NCBI GenBank assembly: GCA_022708105.1 | Contig: JAKIZI010000001.1 | Coordinates: forward strand, 80,942 to 143,733 | DNA: 62,792 nt | Direction of reading: 5' to 3' | Source of the DNA: Bacteroidota bacterium | GTDB lineage: Bacteria > Bacteroidota > Bacteroidia > Bacteroidales > WCHB1-69 | Shown here: positions 44,164 to 53,435 of the stretch, piece by piece | Layout: each line of letters begins with the position of its first letter | Numbering within the stretch: position 1 is the stretch's first letter | The notes under the pieces: model-generated | Database searches by the model: none | Told to the model about the DNA's origin: nothing | What the model saw: the letters and a program-made list of their open reading frames with translations, nothing else | Made by a program: the position numbers and the translations under genes

Positions 44164-45540
44164 TTATTTTTCTTTCATCATTTCTGCATAAAATTTATAG
44201 AAGTAAGGAATTGTTTCAATTCCCTTAAAGAAATTTTCGAGAGGAAAGTTTTCATTAGGAGAGTGGATTGCATCGCTTTCAAGACCAAATCCCATCAGGA
44301 TTGCTTTAGTTCCGAGTATTCTTTCAAAACCGGCAATAATCGGAATACTTCCACCGCTTCGGGTTGGCACGGGGCGTTTTCCGAAAGTAGTCGTATATGC
44401 TTTTTCAGCTGCACGATAAGCAATCATATCAATAGGTGACACATAAGCTTCGCCGCCGTGAGAAGGCATTACCTTTACAGTGACACTTGGAGGAGCAATA
44501 GATTCAAAATGTTTTTGGAACATCGCGGATATTTTTTCCGATTTTTGATTGGGCACCAATCTCATCGAAATTTTAGCATGCGCAGTAGAAGGGAGAACTG
44601 TTTTAGAGCCTTCTCCGGTATAGCCACCCCAAATCCCGCAGACATCAAGAGTCGGTCTTATTCCGGTACGTTCGATGGTAGAATAGCCTTCTTCTCCGTG
44701 AATTTCTTTAATATCAATTGCTTTTTTATACGCATCCAAATTAAATGGAGCTTGAGCCATCAATGCACGCTCTTCTGAAGAGATGACCTGTACATCGTCA
44801 TAAAAATGAGGAATAGTAATTTCATTTTTCTCATTGGTAAGAGAGGCTATCATGTTACACAAGACATTGATTGGATTTGCCACAGCTCCACCGAAAAGTC
44901 CGGAATGAAGATCACGATTGGGGCCTTTAACTTCCACTTCGAGATAACTTAGACCTCTTAGGCCTGTGGTAATTGAAGGAATATCAAAAGCAATCATTCC
45001 TGTATCCGAGACAAGGATAATGTCAGATTTTAAAAGTTCTATATTCTGTTGGCAGAACTCGTAGAGGTTGGTACTGCCTATTTCTTCTTCTCCTTCGAGC
45101 ATAAATTTAACATTACACGGCAGTTGGTTAGTTTGAACTAAATATTCGAACGCTTTTGCGTGCATAAAAGATTGTCCCTTATCATCATCTGCTCCGCGTG
45201 CCCAGATTTTACCATCTCTAATTTCGGGCTCAAAGGGTTTTGATTTCCATAACTCTTCCGGGTCAACCGGCATCACGTCATAATGGCCATAGACCAAAAT
45301 GGTTGGCAGTGTTGGGTCAACAATTTTCTGAGCAAAAACTACAGGATGACCTTTAGTTTCCATTACATCGCAATGATCCACACCTGCTTTGATGAGCAAT
45401 TCTTTCCAACGGGAAGCACACTTATACATATCAGGTTTATGTTGTTCTTTTGAGCTGATAGAAGGGATTCTTATTAAGGAAAACAACTCTTCCAAAAAAC
45501 GATCTTGATGTTGTACGATGTACTGTTTTAAATCTTTCAT
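44164..45540 (-). CDS. M20 family metallo-dipeptidase
   Basis: 458 residues from the ATG at 45540 (MKDLKQYIVQHQDRF). A TTG start nine bases earlier is less likely. Zinc-site motifs: VYGHYDVMPV (His ligand and catalytic Asp), RGADDDKGQ (bridging Asp), EGEEEIGS (general-base and ligand Glu), and GGSIPIIAGFERILG plus SDAIHSPNENF (C-terminal His). Closest in layout to cytosolic nonspecific dipeptidase/CNDP-like M20 enzymes. It hydrolyses di- or short peptides in the cytoplasm. It lies downstream of the response regulator gene beyond a terminator-like hairpin. Confidence 0.92.
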   Translation of the reverse strand: MKDLKQYIVQHQDRFLEELFSLIRIPSISSKEQHKPDMYKCASRWKELLIKAGVDHCDVMETKGHPVVFAQKIVDPTLPTILVYGHYDVMPVDPEELWKSKPFEPEIRDGKIWARGADDDKGQSFMHAKAFEYLVQTNQLPCNVKFMLEGEEEIGSTNLYEFCQQNIELLKSDIILVSDTGMIAFDIPSITTGLRGLSYLEVEVKGPNRDLHSGLFGGAVANPINVLCNMIASLTNEKNEITIPHFYDDVQVISSEERALMAQAPFNLDAYKKAIDIKEIHGEEGYSTIERTGIRPTLDVCGIWGGYTGEGSKTVLPSTAHAKISMRLVPNQKSEKISAMFQKHFESIAPPSVTVKVMPSHGGEAYVSPIDMIAYRAAEKAYTTTFGKRPVPTRSGGSIPIIAGFERILGTKAILMGFGLESDAIHSPNENFPLENFFKGIETIPYFYKFYAEMMKEK

Positions 45541-45589
45541 AATGATCAAAATATATTATTTATTATTATTAATATGAATAAACCATTAA

Positions 45590-45618
45590 AACAAAAGCCC
45601 TGCAATGCAAGGCTTTTA
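45590..45618 (-). terminator. Terminator after response regulator
   Basis: Minus strand AAAAGCCTTGC / GCAGGGCTTTT hairpin followed by GTTTTA, immediately after the response-regulator stop codon. Confidence 0.75.
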
Positions 45619-45624
45619 CTCATT

Positions 45625-46404
45625 TTACTCTCTCACTTTTAACACAAAGCCTGTCCCGTGGACATTGACAATTTCAACTTTAGGTTCAAAACCGGCTTTA
45701 TACTTATCTCTTCGCCCTCCCTCTTTATTAATATACTCATCGCTAATAGTTTCAATATTAATGTATGAGCGTAATTTAGTCAGGAAAACATCCATACTTC
45801 TTCCCACAGAATAATCTTCATCTCCCCATATTTCTCTAAGAATCACTTCACGAGGTAATAATTTATTTTGATGTTCGCAGAAAAGTTTTAGAAGTTCTGC
45901 TTCTTTTCTGGTTAAAAGTCTGGTTTTCTTAGGATGGACAAGTTCCATCGAACTGTAGTTAAAAACAAAATCACCAAACTTGTATACTTTTTCTTCATAA
46001 AGTACTTTTTCCTCTTTACGAACATTTTTGGTTCTGCGAAGAATTGCCTTAATTCGCAGTGTAAGTTCTTCTGTGCTGAAAGGTTTCACCACATAGTCAT
46101 CGCATCCCAATTTAAACCCTTTAATTTTATCCTCTTTATTGAGTTTACTTGTCAATAAAATTACAGGGATTTCGGGATCAATTTTGCGAATTTCCTGCAT
46201 CAGGGTAAATCCGTCTTTTCCGGGCATCATAATATCAAGAACACAAATGTCAAACATTCCTTTATTAAATGCCTGAGATGCTGAAATTCCATCACTGAAA
46301 TCCGCTACAAAATAATCCAACATCTCGAAATAATCTTTTAATACGTAGCGAAGATTTTGACTATCCTCAACTAACATTATTCTATTTTTTACATTTTTCA
46401 TCAT
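45625..46404 (-). CDS. OmpR-family response regulator
   Basis: 259 residues. Receiver domain with acidic pair EDS (13-15), phospho-acceptor Asp57 in CVLDIMMPGKDG, the Thr/Ser switch in LLTSK and Lys in VVKPFS. A winged-helix effector domain follows (LTRKEAELLKLFCEHQNKLLPREVILREIWG, VDVFLTKLRSYI). It is an orphan: no histidine kinase is adjacent. Layout resembles Bacteroidetes RprY-type regulators but the regulon is unknown. The 5' leader of about 140 nt from the -7 box at 46551-46558 is long. Confidence 0.92.
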   Translation of the reverse strand: MMKNVKNRIMLVEDSQNLRYVLKDYFEMLDYFVADFSDGISASQAFNKGMFDICVLDIMMPGKDGFTLMQEIRKIDPEIPVILLTSKLNKEDKIKGFKLGCDDYVVKPFSTEELTLRIKAILRRTKNVRKEEKVLYEEKVYKFGDFVFNYSSMELVHPKKTRLLTRKEAELLKLFCEHQNKLLPREVILREIWGDEDYSVGRSMDVFLTKLRSYINIETISDEYINKEGGRRDKYKAGFEPKVEIVNVHGTGFVLKVRE

Positions 46405-46550
46405 CTTTTCTTTTTTTTTAATTTTTAATGATTAATAATGTTCACTAACTCAAATCTGCCACATTAAAAATAGTGATTAGGAACAATAAAACGTTCTTTA
46501 TGCCAAAAAATTGTACATTAATTACTTTTTTTTAAAAAATATTTTAGATG

Positions 46551-46558
46551 CAAATATA
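46551..46558 (-). promoter_or_regulatory. -7 promoter box of response regulator
   Basis: TATATTTG on the minus strand, about 147 bp upstream of the start. The region 46405-46739 is otherwise AT-rich, with no gene seen. Confidence 0.55.
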
Positions 46559-46706
46559 ATTAAAAAAATGGAGAATTCATTAAAATTTTTAATTTTTATT
46601 CCAAAAAAAAGATAAATCATTGATTTACAGCATATTTTATATTTTCTTAAAGAGAGAAGAAGATTCTTAATAAAATTATGCTTTTTTCACTAATTGATAA
46701 AAATTG

Positions 46707-46714
46707 TACCTTTG
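46707..46714 (+). promoter_or_regulatory. -7 promoter box of RNA methyltransferase gene
   Basis: TACCTTTG, 25 bp before the start codon. Confidence 0.6.
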
Positions 46715-46739
46715 CGGCTAATAATTTGTAAAAATAATA

Positions 46740-47870
46740 ATGGAAAAATTTTTAGCCAAGACTTTTGCAGGTTTAGAAGAAATATTGAGTGAGGAGTTGC
46801 TCTCTTTAGGAGCTCAAAATTGCTGCATTCTGAATCGTGCTGTTCAGTTTGAAGGCGATTTAAATCTGTTGTACCGAGCAAACTATTATTCCCGCATCTC
46901 CTTACGTATATTCCTTCAAATCAAAGAGTTTACATTTGAGGATAATGACTCATTTTATAAAGAAATCCGTTCAGTTGAAGCAGAAAAGTATTTAAAGTCT
47001 AACGGAACATTAGCCATTAGTGCCACAACGCACAACTCTATCTTCAGCACTCCCCTATTTGCTTCCGTATTGGCAAAAGATGCTATCTGTGATCGTTTTA
47101 GAGATTTGTATAAAGAAAGACCTTCTGTGGATAAAGAATCTCCGGATGTTCAATTTCACATACATATTTTTGGAGAAAATGCCATTCTATATTTGGATAG
47201 TTCAGGAGAATCACTACATAAACGTGGCTACAAAGTTTCCACACATCCTGCGCCTATTAATGAAGTGGTTGCTGCAGCAATGTTAAAATTAACTGAGTGG
47301 AAAAAAGATTGTGATGTAATTGATTTTATGTGTGGCTCAGGCACGCTATTAATCGAAGCAGCAATGGCGGGATTAAATATTCCGGCCGGTTTTTATCGTT
47401 CCCATTACGGATTTTTCTCGTGGCTCACTTTTGACCATGAATTATGGAAAAAGATCAAGGATGAAGCCGTTATTGAAGATGATATTCCGATAGATTTTTA
47501 TGGTTCCGACATCTCGGGAAGATATTTGGGCATGGCCAAAGCAAACATTGCAGAAGCTCGATTGAGTGATTTCATTCATTTGAAAAAAACCGATATGAGT
47601 TTAAGTAAACCTCAACGGACTCCGGCATTAGTTATCATCAATCCTCCCTATGGAGAAAGATTAGAGTTAGTCAATCCTTCACTTTTCTACAAAGAAATTG
47701 GAGATACGCTTAAAAAAAATTATACAGATTGCACAGCGTGGATTATCAGTTCAGACTTTGAAGCACTGAAACATATCGGCTTACGTGCCACTCGGAAATT
47801 TTCATTATATAATGGACCGCTTGCATGTAAATTACTCAAATTTGAATTATATAAAGGCAAAAAACAATAA
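46740..47870 (+). CDS. THUMP-domain RNA methyltransferase (RlmL-like)
   Basis: 376 residues. A THUMP-containing N-terminal half (KTFAGLEEILSEELLSLGA...EGDLNLLYRANYYSRISLRIFL) is fused to a class I SAM-dependent methyltransferase. SAM motif I is VIDFMCGSGTLLIEAAMAG; the catalytic NPPY motif is VIINPPYGERL. Architecture equals the N-terminal half of RlmKL, which makes m2G2445 of 23S rRNA. It is the short form usual in this phylum, without the RlmK half. The gene is convergent with the sugar transferase, with a 3-bp gap. Confidence 0.92.
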   Translation: MEKFLAKTFAGLEEILSEELLSLGAQNCCILNRAVQFEGDLNLLYRANYYSRISLRIFLQIKEFTFEDNDSFYKEIRSVEAEKYLKSNGTLAISATTHNSIFSTPLFASVLAKDAICDRFRDLYKERPSVDKESPDVQFHIHIFGENAILYLDSSGESLHKRGYKVSTHPAPINEVVAAAMLKLTEWKKDCDVIDFMCGSGTLLIEAAMAGLNIPAGFYRSHYGFFSWLTFDHELWKKIKDEAVIEDDIPIDFYGSDISGRYLGMAKANIAEARLSDFIHLKKTDMSLSKPQRTPALVIINPPYGERLELVNPSLFYKEIGDTLKKNYTDCTAWIISSDFEALKHIGLRATRKFSLYNGPLACKLLKFELYKGKKQ

Positions 47871-47873
47871 GGG

Positions 47874-48461
47874 TTATTTGACAATCGAAATAAGGGTTTG
47901 CCAAATAATTTTCATATCTAGCCAACAAGATTGTTGATCTATATAATCCAAATTAAGTTTTAGTTTATCGGGCATGATGTTTTCTATATATTGCTTTTCA
48001 GGATCATTGCTTTGCGCCAATAATTCATTTTCATTCAAATAACGAATAGAAGCAAAATCTGTCAATCCCGGGCGAACTGTAAGCACTCGTTTCTGTTCAT
48101 TTGTGTACAAATCCACATACTTTCTCACTTCCGGACGGGGCCCTACAATACTCATATTTCCTTGAATTACGTTAATCAATTGGGGTAATTCATCAATTTT
48201 ATATTTACGCATAAATCTCCCAATATTCGTAATTCGGACGTCGGAGGAGCCGATAGTCAGCAATCCCCTATTATCCGAATTTTCTTTCATTGTCCTGAAT
48301 TTTAATATTTTAAAATCACGATTTCCTTTCCCGACACGAACTTGTTTATAAAAAACAGACCCCTTGGAATCCAACTTAATCAAGCATGCAAGAAATAACA
48401 GCAACGGCAAACAAATAATCAATCCGATTATCGAAAAAAACAAGTCAAGAAATCTTTTCAT
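47874..48461 (-). CDS. Polyprenyl-phosphate sugar-1-phosphate transferase (PglC-like)
   Basis: 195 residues, the minimal monotopic phosphoglycosyl transferase. An N-terminal re-entrant hydrophobic helix (LDLFFSIIGLIICLPLLLFLACLIKL) is followed by SVFYKQVRVGKGNRDFKILKFRTM, the catalytic Asp-Glu pair in KYKIDELPQLINVIQGNMSIVGPRP, and PGLTDFASI. It moves a sugar phosphate from a UDP-sugar to undecaprenyl phosphate, starting a surface glycan. No glycosyltransferase cluster accompanies it; it follows the GWxTD gene by 38 bp and likely shares its transcript. Confidence 0.93.
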   Translation of the reverse strand: MKRFLDLFFSIIGLIICLPLLLFLACLIKLDSKGSVFYKQVRVGKGNRDFKILKFRTMKENSDNRGLLTIGSSDVRITNIGRFMRKYKIDELPQLINVIQGNMSIVGPRPEVRKYVDLYTNEQKRVLTVRPGLTDFASIRYLNENELLAQSNDPEKQYIENIMPDKLKLNLDYIDQQSCWLDMKIIWQTLISIVK

Positions 48462-48499
48462 AAGAGTAGAGATTAAGTAGTCAATGAGTCAAAAATCAA

Positions 48500-49978
48500 T
48501 TAACGATTTAATCTCCAATTATTATTTATATCACCTCCCCAATAATCATCCGGTGTTTTAATATCGGGATTTAATGACGGATTAAGTCGTTTCGTCAGTT
48601 CCATTTGCCATCTTGAATTTTTCACTTCCCCAAGGGCATCCGAATGCAATAATTCATAATCATTTGTTGCTAAATCTTTATCACAGAATACAAATTTTAC
48701 ATTGGTCTGACTTCCGAGCACATAATAAGTCCAAATTTCATAAGGATATGCTTGCGGGTCATAAGGTTCTTCAATAACTTGGGTTGGTTTTCCGTATTTG
48801 AGATAGACTCGTCCCCTATCGGTCTGATATCCTTTAATGACTTTACTGCCGTATGTACGATGAACATAATCCACTTTTTCTTTATATTTCTTCCACTCTC
48901 CTTCCGGATCGGCTGCGTTTCGAGTAAGCCAGAAATAATAGAAATAGCGTTGCATTTTTTCATGGGGCACTTTTTTCAATCTTGTCTTAAAAAAATCTTG
49001 TTCTGCCAAAGTAGCAATCGGATACAAGTAAGAGACATATTGTTGCAGAATTTCCGGATCTTTGATTTCATCAACAAAAGTTCGTTCTACATTAATTTGG
49101 TTAAAATCAGCAACTTCCAGCGTCACAGAAGGATTATTACGTTGAAAAAAAACTTTTCCGGAAGCGACAACAGAAGAATCTTCATTTAACACTTCGACCA
49201 CAAGATTATAATTTCCGGATGGTAACGTATAAATATTAAATTGATGCAAGAAAACCACCACGGGGCCCGTTGTTTTTGACACATAATAAACAGGTTGTCC
49301 GTAAGCCGTATTTCCTGTTTCATACCATTCAATTCGCGATCTAATTAAAAACGAAGAGTTCTTTCCAAAAACATAATCGGTATTATAAATTTCAATCATA
49401 AAAGGTAAAGCCGACTGTTTTTCGGAAGCATAAGCAAAATAGAGCGGAGTCATGATATAACCGTATTTATTATATACATGGTCTTCTTCAGATTCTTGAA
49501 TATCACTCAATAATGAAATCCCTGAAATTGAAACTTTATCATTTGGAAAATACAATTCTATAAGATCTTCATAATGAATAGGTTTAAAATTAGTATTAAT
49601 ATCTTTTAATGTAAAATAGATAAAGTAAGTCCCATTATCCAATTTAAGATTTTTAATAGTCAAGAAGTCCGGTTTGCCTTGTCGAATTGAATCTTCAAAT
49701 TCATCACTTAACAAGATGAAATCCATATTTTCCACAAGAGAATCATTTTGTTTTATATCTACATTTATCTCCACTTGTGCCTGAAATCGATTATTTTCAT
49801 TCAATAAATATCTTACAGATTGACCGTCTACCAAGAAATTAAATTCCACATAAGGTTCAAGTTTGTCGGTACAATATGACTTATGGTCAAGCATAACTGC
49901 TAATTTTTGGGACATCACAGACAATGCCACGCAACATAACAAAAAAGAAAATATTATTTTTTTCATAATTAAATTCAT
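48500..49978 (-). CDS. GWxTD-domain secreted protein
   Basis: 492 residues with a signal peptide; MKKIIFSFLLCCVALSVMSQ from an internal ATG at 49966 is an alternative start. The C-terminal third carries the GWxTD pattern with Tyr for Trp: YYFWLTRNAADPEGEWKKY, then GYQTDRGRVYLKYGKPTQVIEEPY and YEIWTYY. Such proteins occur widely in Bacteroidetes as periplasmic or outer-membrane-associated proteins of unknown role. It is transcribed from TACTTTTG at 49999-50006, divergently from the symporter. Confidence 0.85.
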   Translation of the reverse strand: MNLIMKKIIFSFLLCCVALSVMSQKLAVMLDHKSYCTDKLEPYVEFNFLVDGQSVRYLLNENNRFQAQVEINVDIKQNDSLVENMDFILLSDEFEDSIRQGKPDFLTIKNLKLDNGTYFIYFTLKDINTNFKPIHYEDLIELYFPNDKVSISGISLLSDIQESEEDHVYNKYGYIMTPLYFAYASEKQSALPFMIEIYNTDYVFGKNSSFLIRSRIEWYETGNTAYGQPVYYVSKTTGPVVVFLHQFNIYTLPSGNYNLVVEVLNEDSSVVASGKVFFQRNNPSVTLEVADFNQINVERTFVDEIKDPEILQQYVSYLYPIATLAEQDFFKTRLKKVPHEKMQRYFYYFWLTRNAADPEGEWKKYKEKVDYVHRTYGSKVIKGYQTDRGRVYLKYGKPTQVIEEPYDPQAYPYEIWTYYVLGSQTNVKFVFCDKDLATNDYELLHSDALGEVKNSRWQMELTKRLNPSLNPDIKTPDDYWGGDINNNWRLNR

Positions 49979-49998
49979 TTCTTAAAATAAGTATGGCA

Positions 49999-50006
49999 CA
50001 AAAGTA
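49999..50006 (-). promoter_or_regulatory. -7 promoter box of GWxTD gene
   Basis: TACTTTTG on the minus strand, 21 bp before the start codon. Confidence 0.6.
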
Positions 50007-50083
50007 CAAAAAAACTTAAAGGGAAAACATCGCTTTTTAAAAGATATTTAAAAGAAAAAAAGAGAGAAAAAAGAAAAAATAGC

Positions 50084-50091
50084 TACTTTTG
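50084..50091 (+). promoter_or_regulatory. -7 promoter box of symporter gene
   Basis: TACTTTTG, 32 bp before the start codon. Confidence 0.6.
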
Positions 50092-50123
50092 CAGATTCGG
50101 AAAAAGAAACAAAAACAGGTAAT

Positions 50124-51602
50124 ATGCAAACAATTATTTTCTCATTTTTCTTATTATACACACTCCTATTATTCATTATCATGTGGTTTTCGTCCCGAAA
50201 AGCGACTAATAAAACCTACTTTACGGGAAACAGAAAATCTCCTTGGTTTGTAGTTGCTTATGGCATGATTGGGGCTTCTTTATCGGGAGTAACCTTTATG
50301 TCAGTTCCGGGAGATGTAGCCACCACCCAACTCACCTATTTTGGAGTTGTTTTGGGGTATATTCTCGGCTACTTGGTTATTGCTTATGTTCTATTACCGC
50401 TATACTACAGATTAAATGTAACTTCCATATATGAGTATTTAGGGGGGCGATTTGGAAACGAAGCACATAAAACAGGCTCCATCATATTTATTATATCTCG
50501 TCTTTTAGGTTCCGCATTAAGAATGTATCTGGTCATATATGTCCTTCAGATTTTCATCTTTGATGCATGGAATATTCCTCTATGGGTAACTGCATTCTGT
50601 ATGATCACCATCATTTTATTGTATACTTTTAGGGGAGGAATTAAAACAGTGGTTTGGACAGATACTTTACAAACCACGTTTATGATTACGGCATTAATCA
50701 TCACGATTATTATTATTTTCAGAGATTTGAATATTTCAATAGGGGAAATGTGGCAGGCGATGGAAGTGAAAGGTTACACAAAAATATTTGAAACCGATTG
50801 GCATAAAAGCAATTATTTTATTAAACACATTATTGGAGGAATGTTTATTACCATTGCCATGACCGGTTTAGATCAAGATATGATGCAAAAAAACCTTACA
50901 TGTAAAAATATCAAAGAAGCACAATACAATATTTTTAGTTTTACAGGGATTTTGGTATTTGTCAATGCCTTATTTCTTCTTTTGGGCGGTTTATTAATGA
51001 TATTCGCTCAAGAAAAAGGCATAGATATCGCCGGTATGACAACAGACCGAATTTATCCGGAAATTGCTTTTGGATATTTAGGAAAATTTGGAGCCGTTAT
51101 TTTTGTAATTGGTTTAATCTCTGCCGGATACTCCAGTGCCGACGGGACATTAACAGCTTTAACTACATCTATTTGCTATGATCTTGTTAGAATTGAGAAA
51201 CATATTTCCAATGAAAAGACACAGTTTATTCTTAGAAGAATTGTTCACATCCTCGTTTCATTACTTTTTTTGGGTGTGATTATTGTATTTGCACAATTTC
51301 ATAATAAGGCACTTATTACCATTATATTTACGGTAGCAAGTTATACATACGGACCTATTTTAGGCTTATTTGCTTTTGGTATTTTTTCAAAAAGAGAAAT
51401 TAGATATAAGTTTCTAATTCCGCTTATTGCATTATTATCTCCGATACTTTGCTATATTTTATCTGCAAATTCCGAATTTCTATTCTCGGGATACAAATTC
51501 GGATTTGAACTTTTGTTGATTAACGGGGTACTAACGTATTTTGGACTATTTTGTATCAGCACAAAAACTGTTTCAGCAGAAGATAAAATACAAATCAACT
51601 AA
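50124..51602 (+). CDS. Sodium:solute symporter family protein
   Basis: 492 residues, about 13 membrane helices, the SSS (SLC5) fold. Family landmarks: KATNKTYFTGNRKSPWFVVAYGMIGASLSGVTFMSVPG (helix 1 with the unwound Na-site region), LPLYYRLNVTSIYEYLGGRFG, TFRGGIKTVVWTDTLQT, GLDQDMMQKNLTCKN and LISAGYSSADGTLTALTTS with the Ser pair of the second Na site. It imports a solute driven by Na+; the substrate is undetermined. Its stop codon abuts the convergent MurD-domain gene with no gap. Confidence 0.93.
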   Translation: MQTIIFSFFLLYTLLLFIIMWFSSRKATNKTYFTGNRKSPWFVVAYGMIGASLSGVTFMSVPGDVATTQLTYFGVVLGYILGYLVIAYVLLPLYYRLNVTSIYEYLGGRFGNEAHKTGSIIFIISRLLGSALRMYLVIYVLQIFIFDAWNIPLWVTAFCMITIILLYTFRGGIKTVVWTDTLQTTFMITALIITIIIIFRDLNISIGEMWQAMEVKGYTKIFETDWHKSNYFIKHIIGGMFITIAMTGLDQDMMQKNLTCKNIKEAQYNIFSFTGILVFVNALFLLLGGLLMIFAQEKGIDIAGMTTDRIYPEIAFGYLGKFGAVIFVIGLISAGYSSADGTLTALTTSICYDLVRIEKHISNEKTQFILRRIVHILVSLLFLGVIIVFAQFHNKALITIIFTVASYTYGPILGLFAFGIFSKREIRYKFLIPLIALLSPILCYILSANSEFLFSGYKFGFELLLINGVLTYFGLFCISTKTVSAEDKIQIN

Positions 51603-52160
51603 TTATAATTGGGCAACGGCATCTTTAAATTTATCACCTCGTTCTCGGTATGTAGGATAAATACCGGAGCTTCCGATACCGGGAGAAAATAGAACTACAT
51701 CACCAGGTTCTGACGAATAGAAGGCCGTTCTAACTGCATCTTCCAGATTCATGGAAAAATATACTTTTTTATTCAATCCGGAGAAGAAATCCAAGATTTT
51801 AGAATTATAAACTCCTTGAATAACAATATTCTTAACTTTATTATGGATTGAATCCAACAATGCTTCTGTCAGTTCCTCTTGATTATTAATATTCATTATC
51901 CATGTAATCGGTTTTGTCATACTTTCCAAAGCATACCAAACCGCATTAGAATTTATGGAGCGGGAATCGTTTATAAAATCAATTCCGTTAATTGTTTTTA
52001 CATACTCCAATTTATGTTCACTTCCCTCAAAATCGGAAAGTATATTTTGAATACTTTTATTTCTGGCCTCAATAAGTCTGCCTGCAAGTGCGGTCATCAT
52101 GGAATTATTCTCATGGGAGTCGCTGAACATATCGTATTTGTTGGTTTTTTGGTTTGCCAT
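51603..52160 (-). CDS. Stand-alone MurD C-terminal-domain protein
   Basis: 185 residues that match only the end of the middle domain plus the C-terminal domain of UDP-MurNAc-Ala-D-Glu ligase: MTALAGRLIEARNKSIQNILSDFEGSEHKLEYV, FINDSRSINSNAVWYALESM, and AVRTAFYSSEPGDVVLFSPGIGSS..TYRERGDKFKDAV. The N-terminal substrate domain and ATP-binding domain (P-loop, carbamylated Lys) are absent. NDSKATN has become NDSRSIN, and SPACASFD has become SPGIGSSG. It cannot be a MurD enzyme by itself. It starts 2 bp after the mraY stop codon, at the place murD occupies in this cluster, with an intact frame. It could be a decaying remnant or a retained domain protein. Confidence 0.75.
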   Translation of the reverse strand: MANQKTNKYDMFSDSHENNSMMTALAGRLIEARNKSIQNILSDFEGSEHKLEYVKTINGIDFINDSRSINSNAVWYALESMTKPITWIMNINNQEELTEALLDSIHNKVKNIVIQGVYNSKILDFFSGLNKKVYFSMNLEDAVRTAFYSSEPGDVVLFSPGIGSSGIYPTYRERGDKFKDAVAQL

Positions 52161-52162
52161 GG

Positions 52163-53419
52163 TTATCTGAGTTTAAGGGTTACTATAGTTAATACTGCGA
52201 ATAAAATTCCCACGATAATAAATCGTTGAACGATTTTGGCTTCGTGGTAACCTTTTTTTTGATAATGATGATGAATCGGGGCCATTAAAAAGTAGCGTTT
52301 TCCTTCTCCGTATTTTCGTTTTGTATATTTAAACACAAGCACCTGGATGATTACGGAAATAGATTGAATCAAAAAGACGCCGCAGAGGATTGGGATTAAC
52401 AATTCTTTTCGGATAATAATACAAGATACAGCAATCACTCCTCCGAGGGTAAGGCTACCGGTATCTCCCATAAAAATTTGTGCGGGATAACAATTCCACC
52501 AATAAAAGCCGATACATGCCCCGACAAGTGCGGCAATAAAGACAACAAGTTCACTAATATTGGGGATATACATAATATTCAAATAATTTGCAAAAACGGC
52601 ATTCCCTGAAACATACGCCAAAATTGCAATTGCGACTGCAATTACGGCAGAGGTTCCCGCCGCCAATCCATCCAACCCATCTGTAAGATTAGCGCCATTT
52701 GAAACCCCCGCAATAATGAGAATAATAATAGGGATAAAAAACAGAAATGACCACTTACCTGTAGTGTCTCCCATCCATTGTGTCAGCCATGCGTAATCAA
52801 ACTCATTATTTTTTACAAATGGAATGGTGGTTTTGGTAGAATGTTCTGCCGGACTATTCGAAAAAACAGTTGATGTTTTAGTCGCATTATCAAACGCAAA
52901 AACTTGTTCGGTTTTAACATAATCTTGAGGTCTCGAATTTTTCTCTTTAATAACCACATCCGGATGAAAATACATAACAGCTCCAACAACAAGACCCAAG
53001 AAAATCTGACCGGCCAATTTCATTCGTGCAGACAATCCTTCTTTATTCTTCCTGAAAACTTTGATATAATCGTCTGCAAAACCAATAAATCCTAACCACA
53101 AAGTAGTAAAAATCATCAGAATAATATAAATATTATTCAACTTTGTCAATAAAAGCACCGGAATCAAAACAGAAGCAATAATAATGATCCCTCCCATGGT
53201 TGGGGTTCCCTTTTTCTCCATTTGTCCGGCAAGTCCTAAATCTCTGATCGATTCTCCGATTTGTTTTTTTTGCAAAAACCTAATCACACTTTTTCCAATA
53301 ATAATGGAAATAAAAAGAGAAATTAAAATGGCGGCAGCGGCACGGAAGGATATATATTGAAAAACTCCGGCGCCCGGGATATTAAATTTGTCTAACCAAC
53401 TAAATAAATAGTAAAGCAT
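52163..53419 (-). CDS. mraY: Phospho-N-acetylmuramoyl-pentapeptide-transferase
   Basis: 418 residues, about ten membrane helices. Signature motifs: [33 protein letters not shown] (Asp-Asp-Asp region), [27 protein letters not shown] and [13 protein letters not shown] hydrophilic insertion of about 70 residues ([18 protein letters not shown]...) between helices is longer than in Proteobacteria but usual for Bacteroidetes. It attaches UDP-MurNAc-pentapeptide to undecaprenyl phosphate, forming lipid I. It lies 16 bp after murE. Confidence 0.97.
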   Translation of the reverse strand: MLYYLFSWLDKFNIPGAGVFQYISFRAAAAILISLFISIIIGKSVIRFLQKKQIGESIRDLGLAGQMEKKGTPTMGGIIIIASVLIPVLLLTKLNNIYIILMIFTTLWLGFIGFADDYIKVFRKNKEGLSARMKLAGQIFLGLVVGAVMYFHPDVVIKEKNSRPQDYVKTEQVFAFDNATKTSTVFSNSPAEHSTKTTIPFVKNNEFDYAWLTQWMGDTTGKWSFLFFIPIIILIIAGVSNGANLTDGLDGLAAGTSAVIAVAIAILAYVSGNAVFANYLNIMYIPNISELVVFIAALVGACIGFYWWNCYPAQIFMGDTGSLTLGGVIAVSCIIIRKELLIPILCGVFLIQSISVIIQVLVFKYTKRKYGEGKRYFLMAPIHHHYQKKGYHEAKIVQRFIIVGILFAVLTIVTLKLR

Positions 53420-53435
53420 TGCTATGGGTTTTAAA

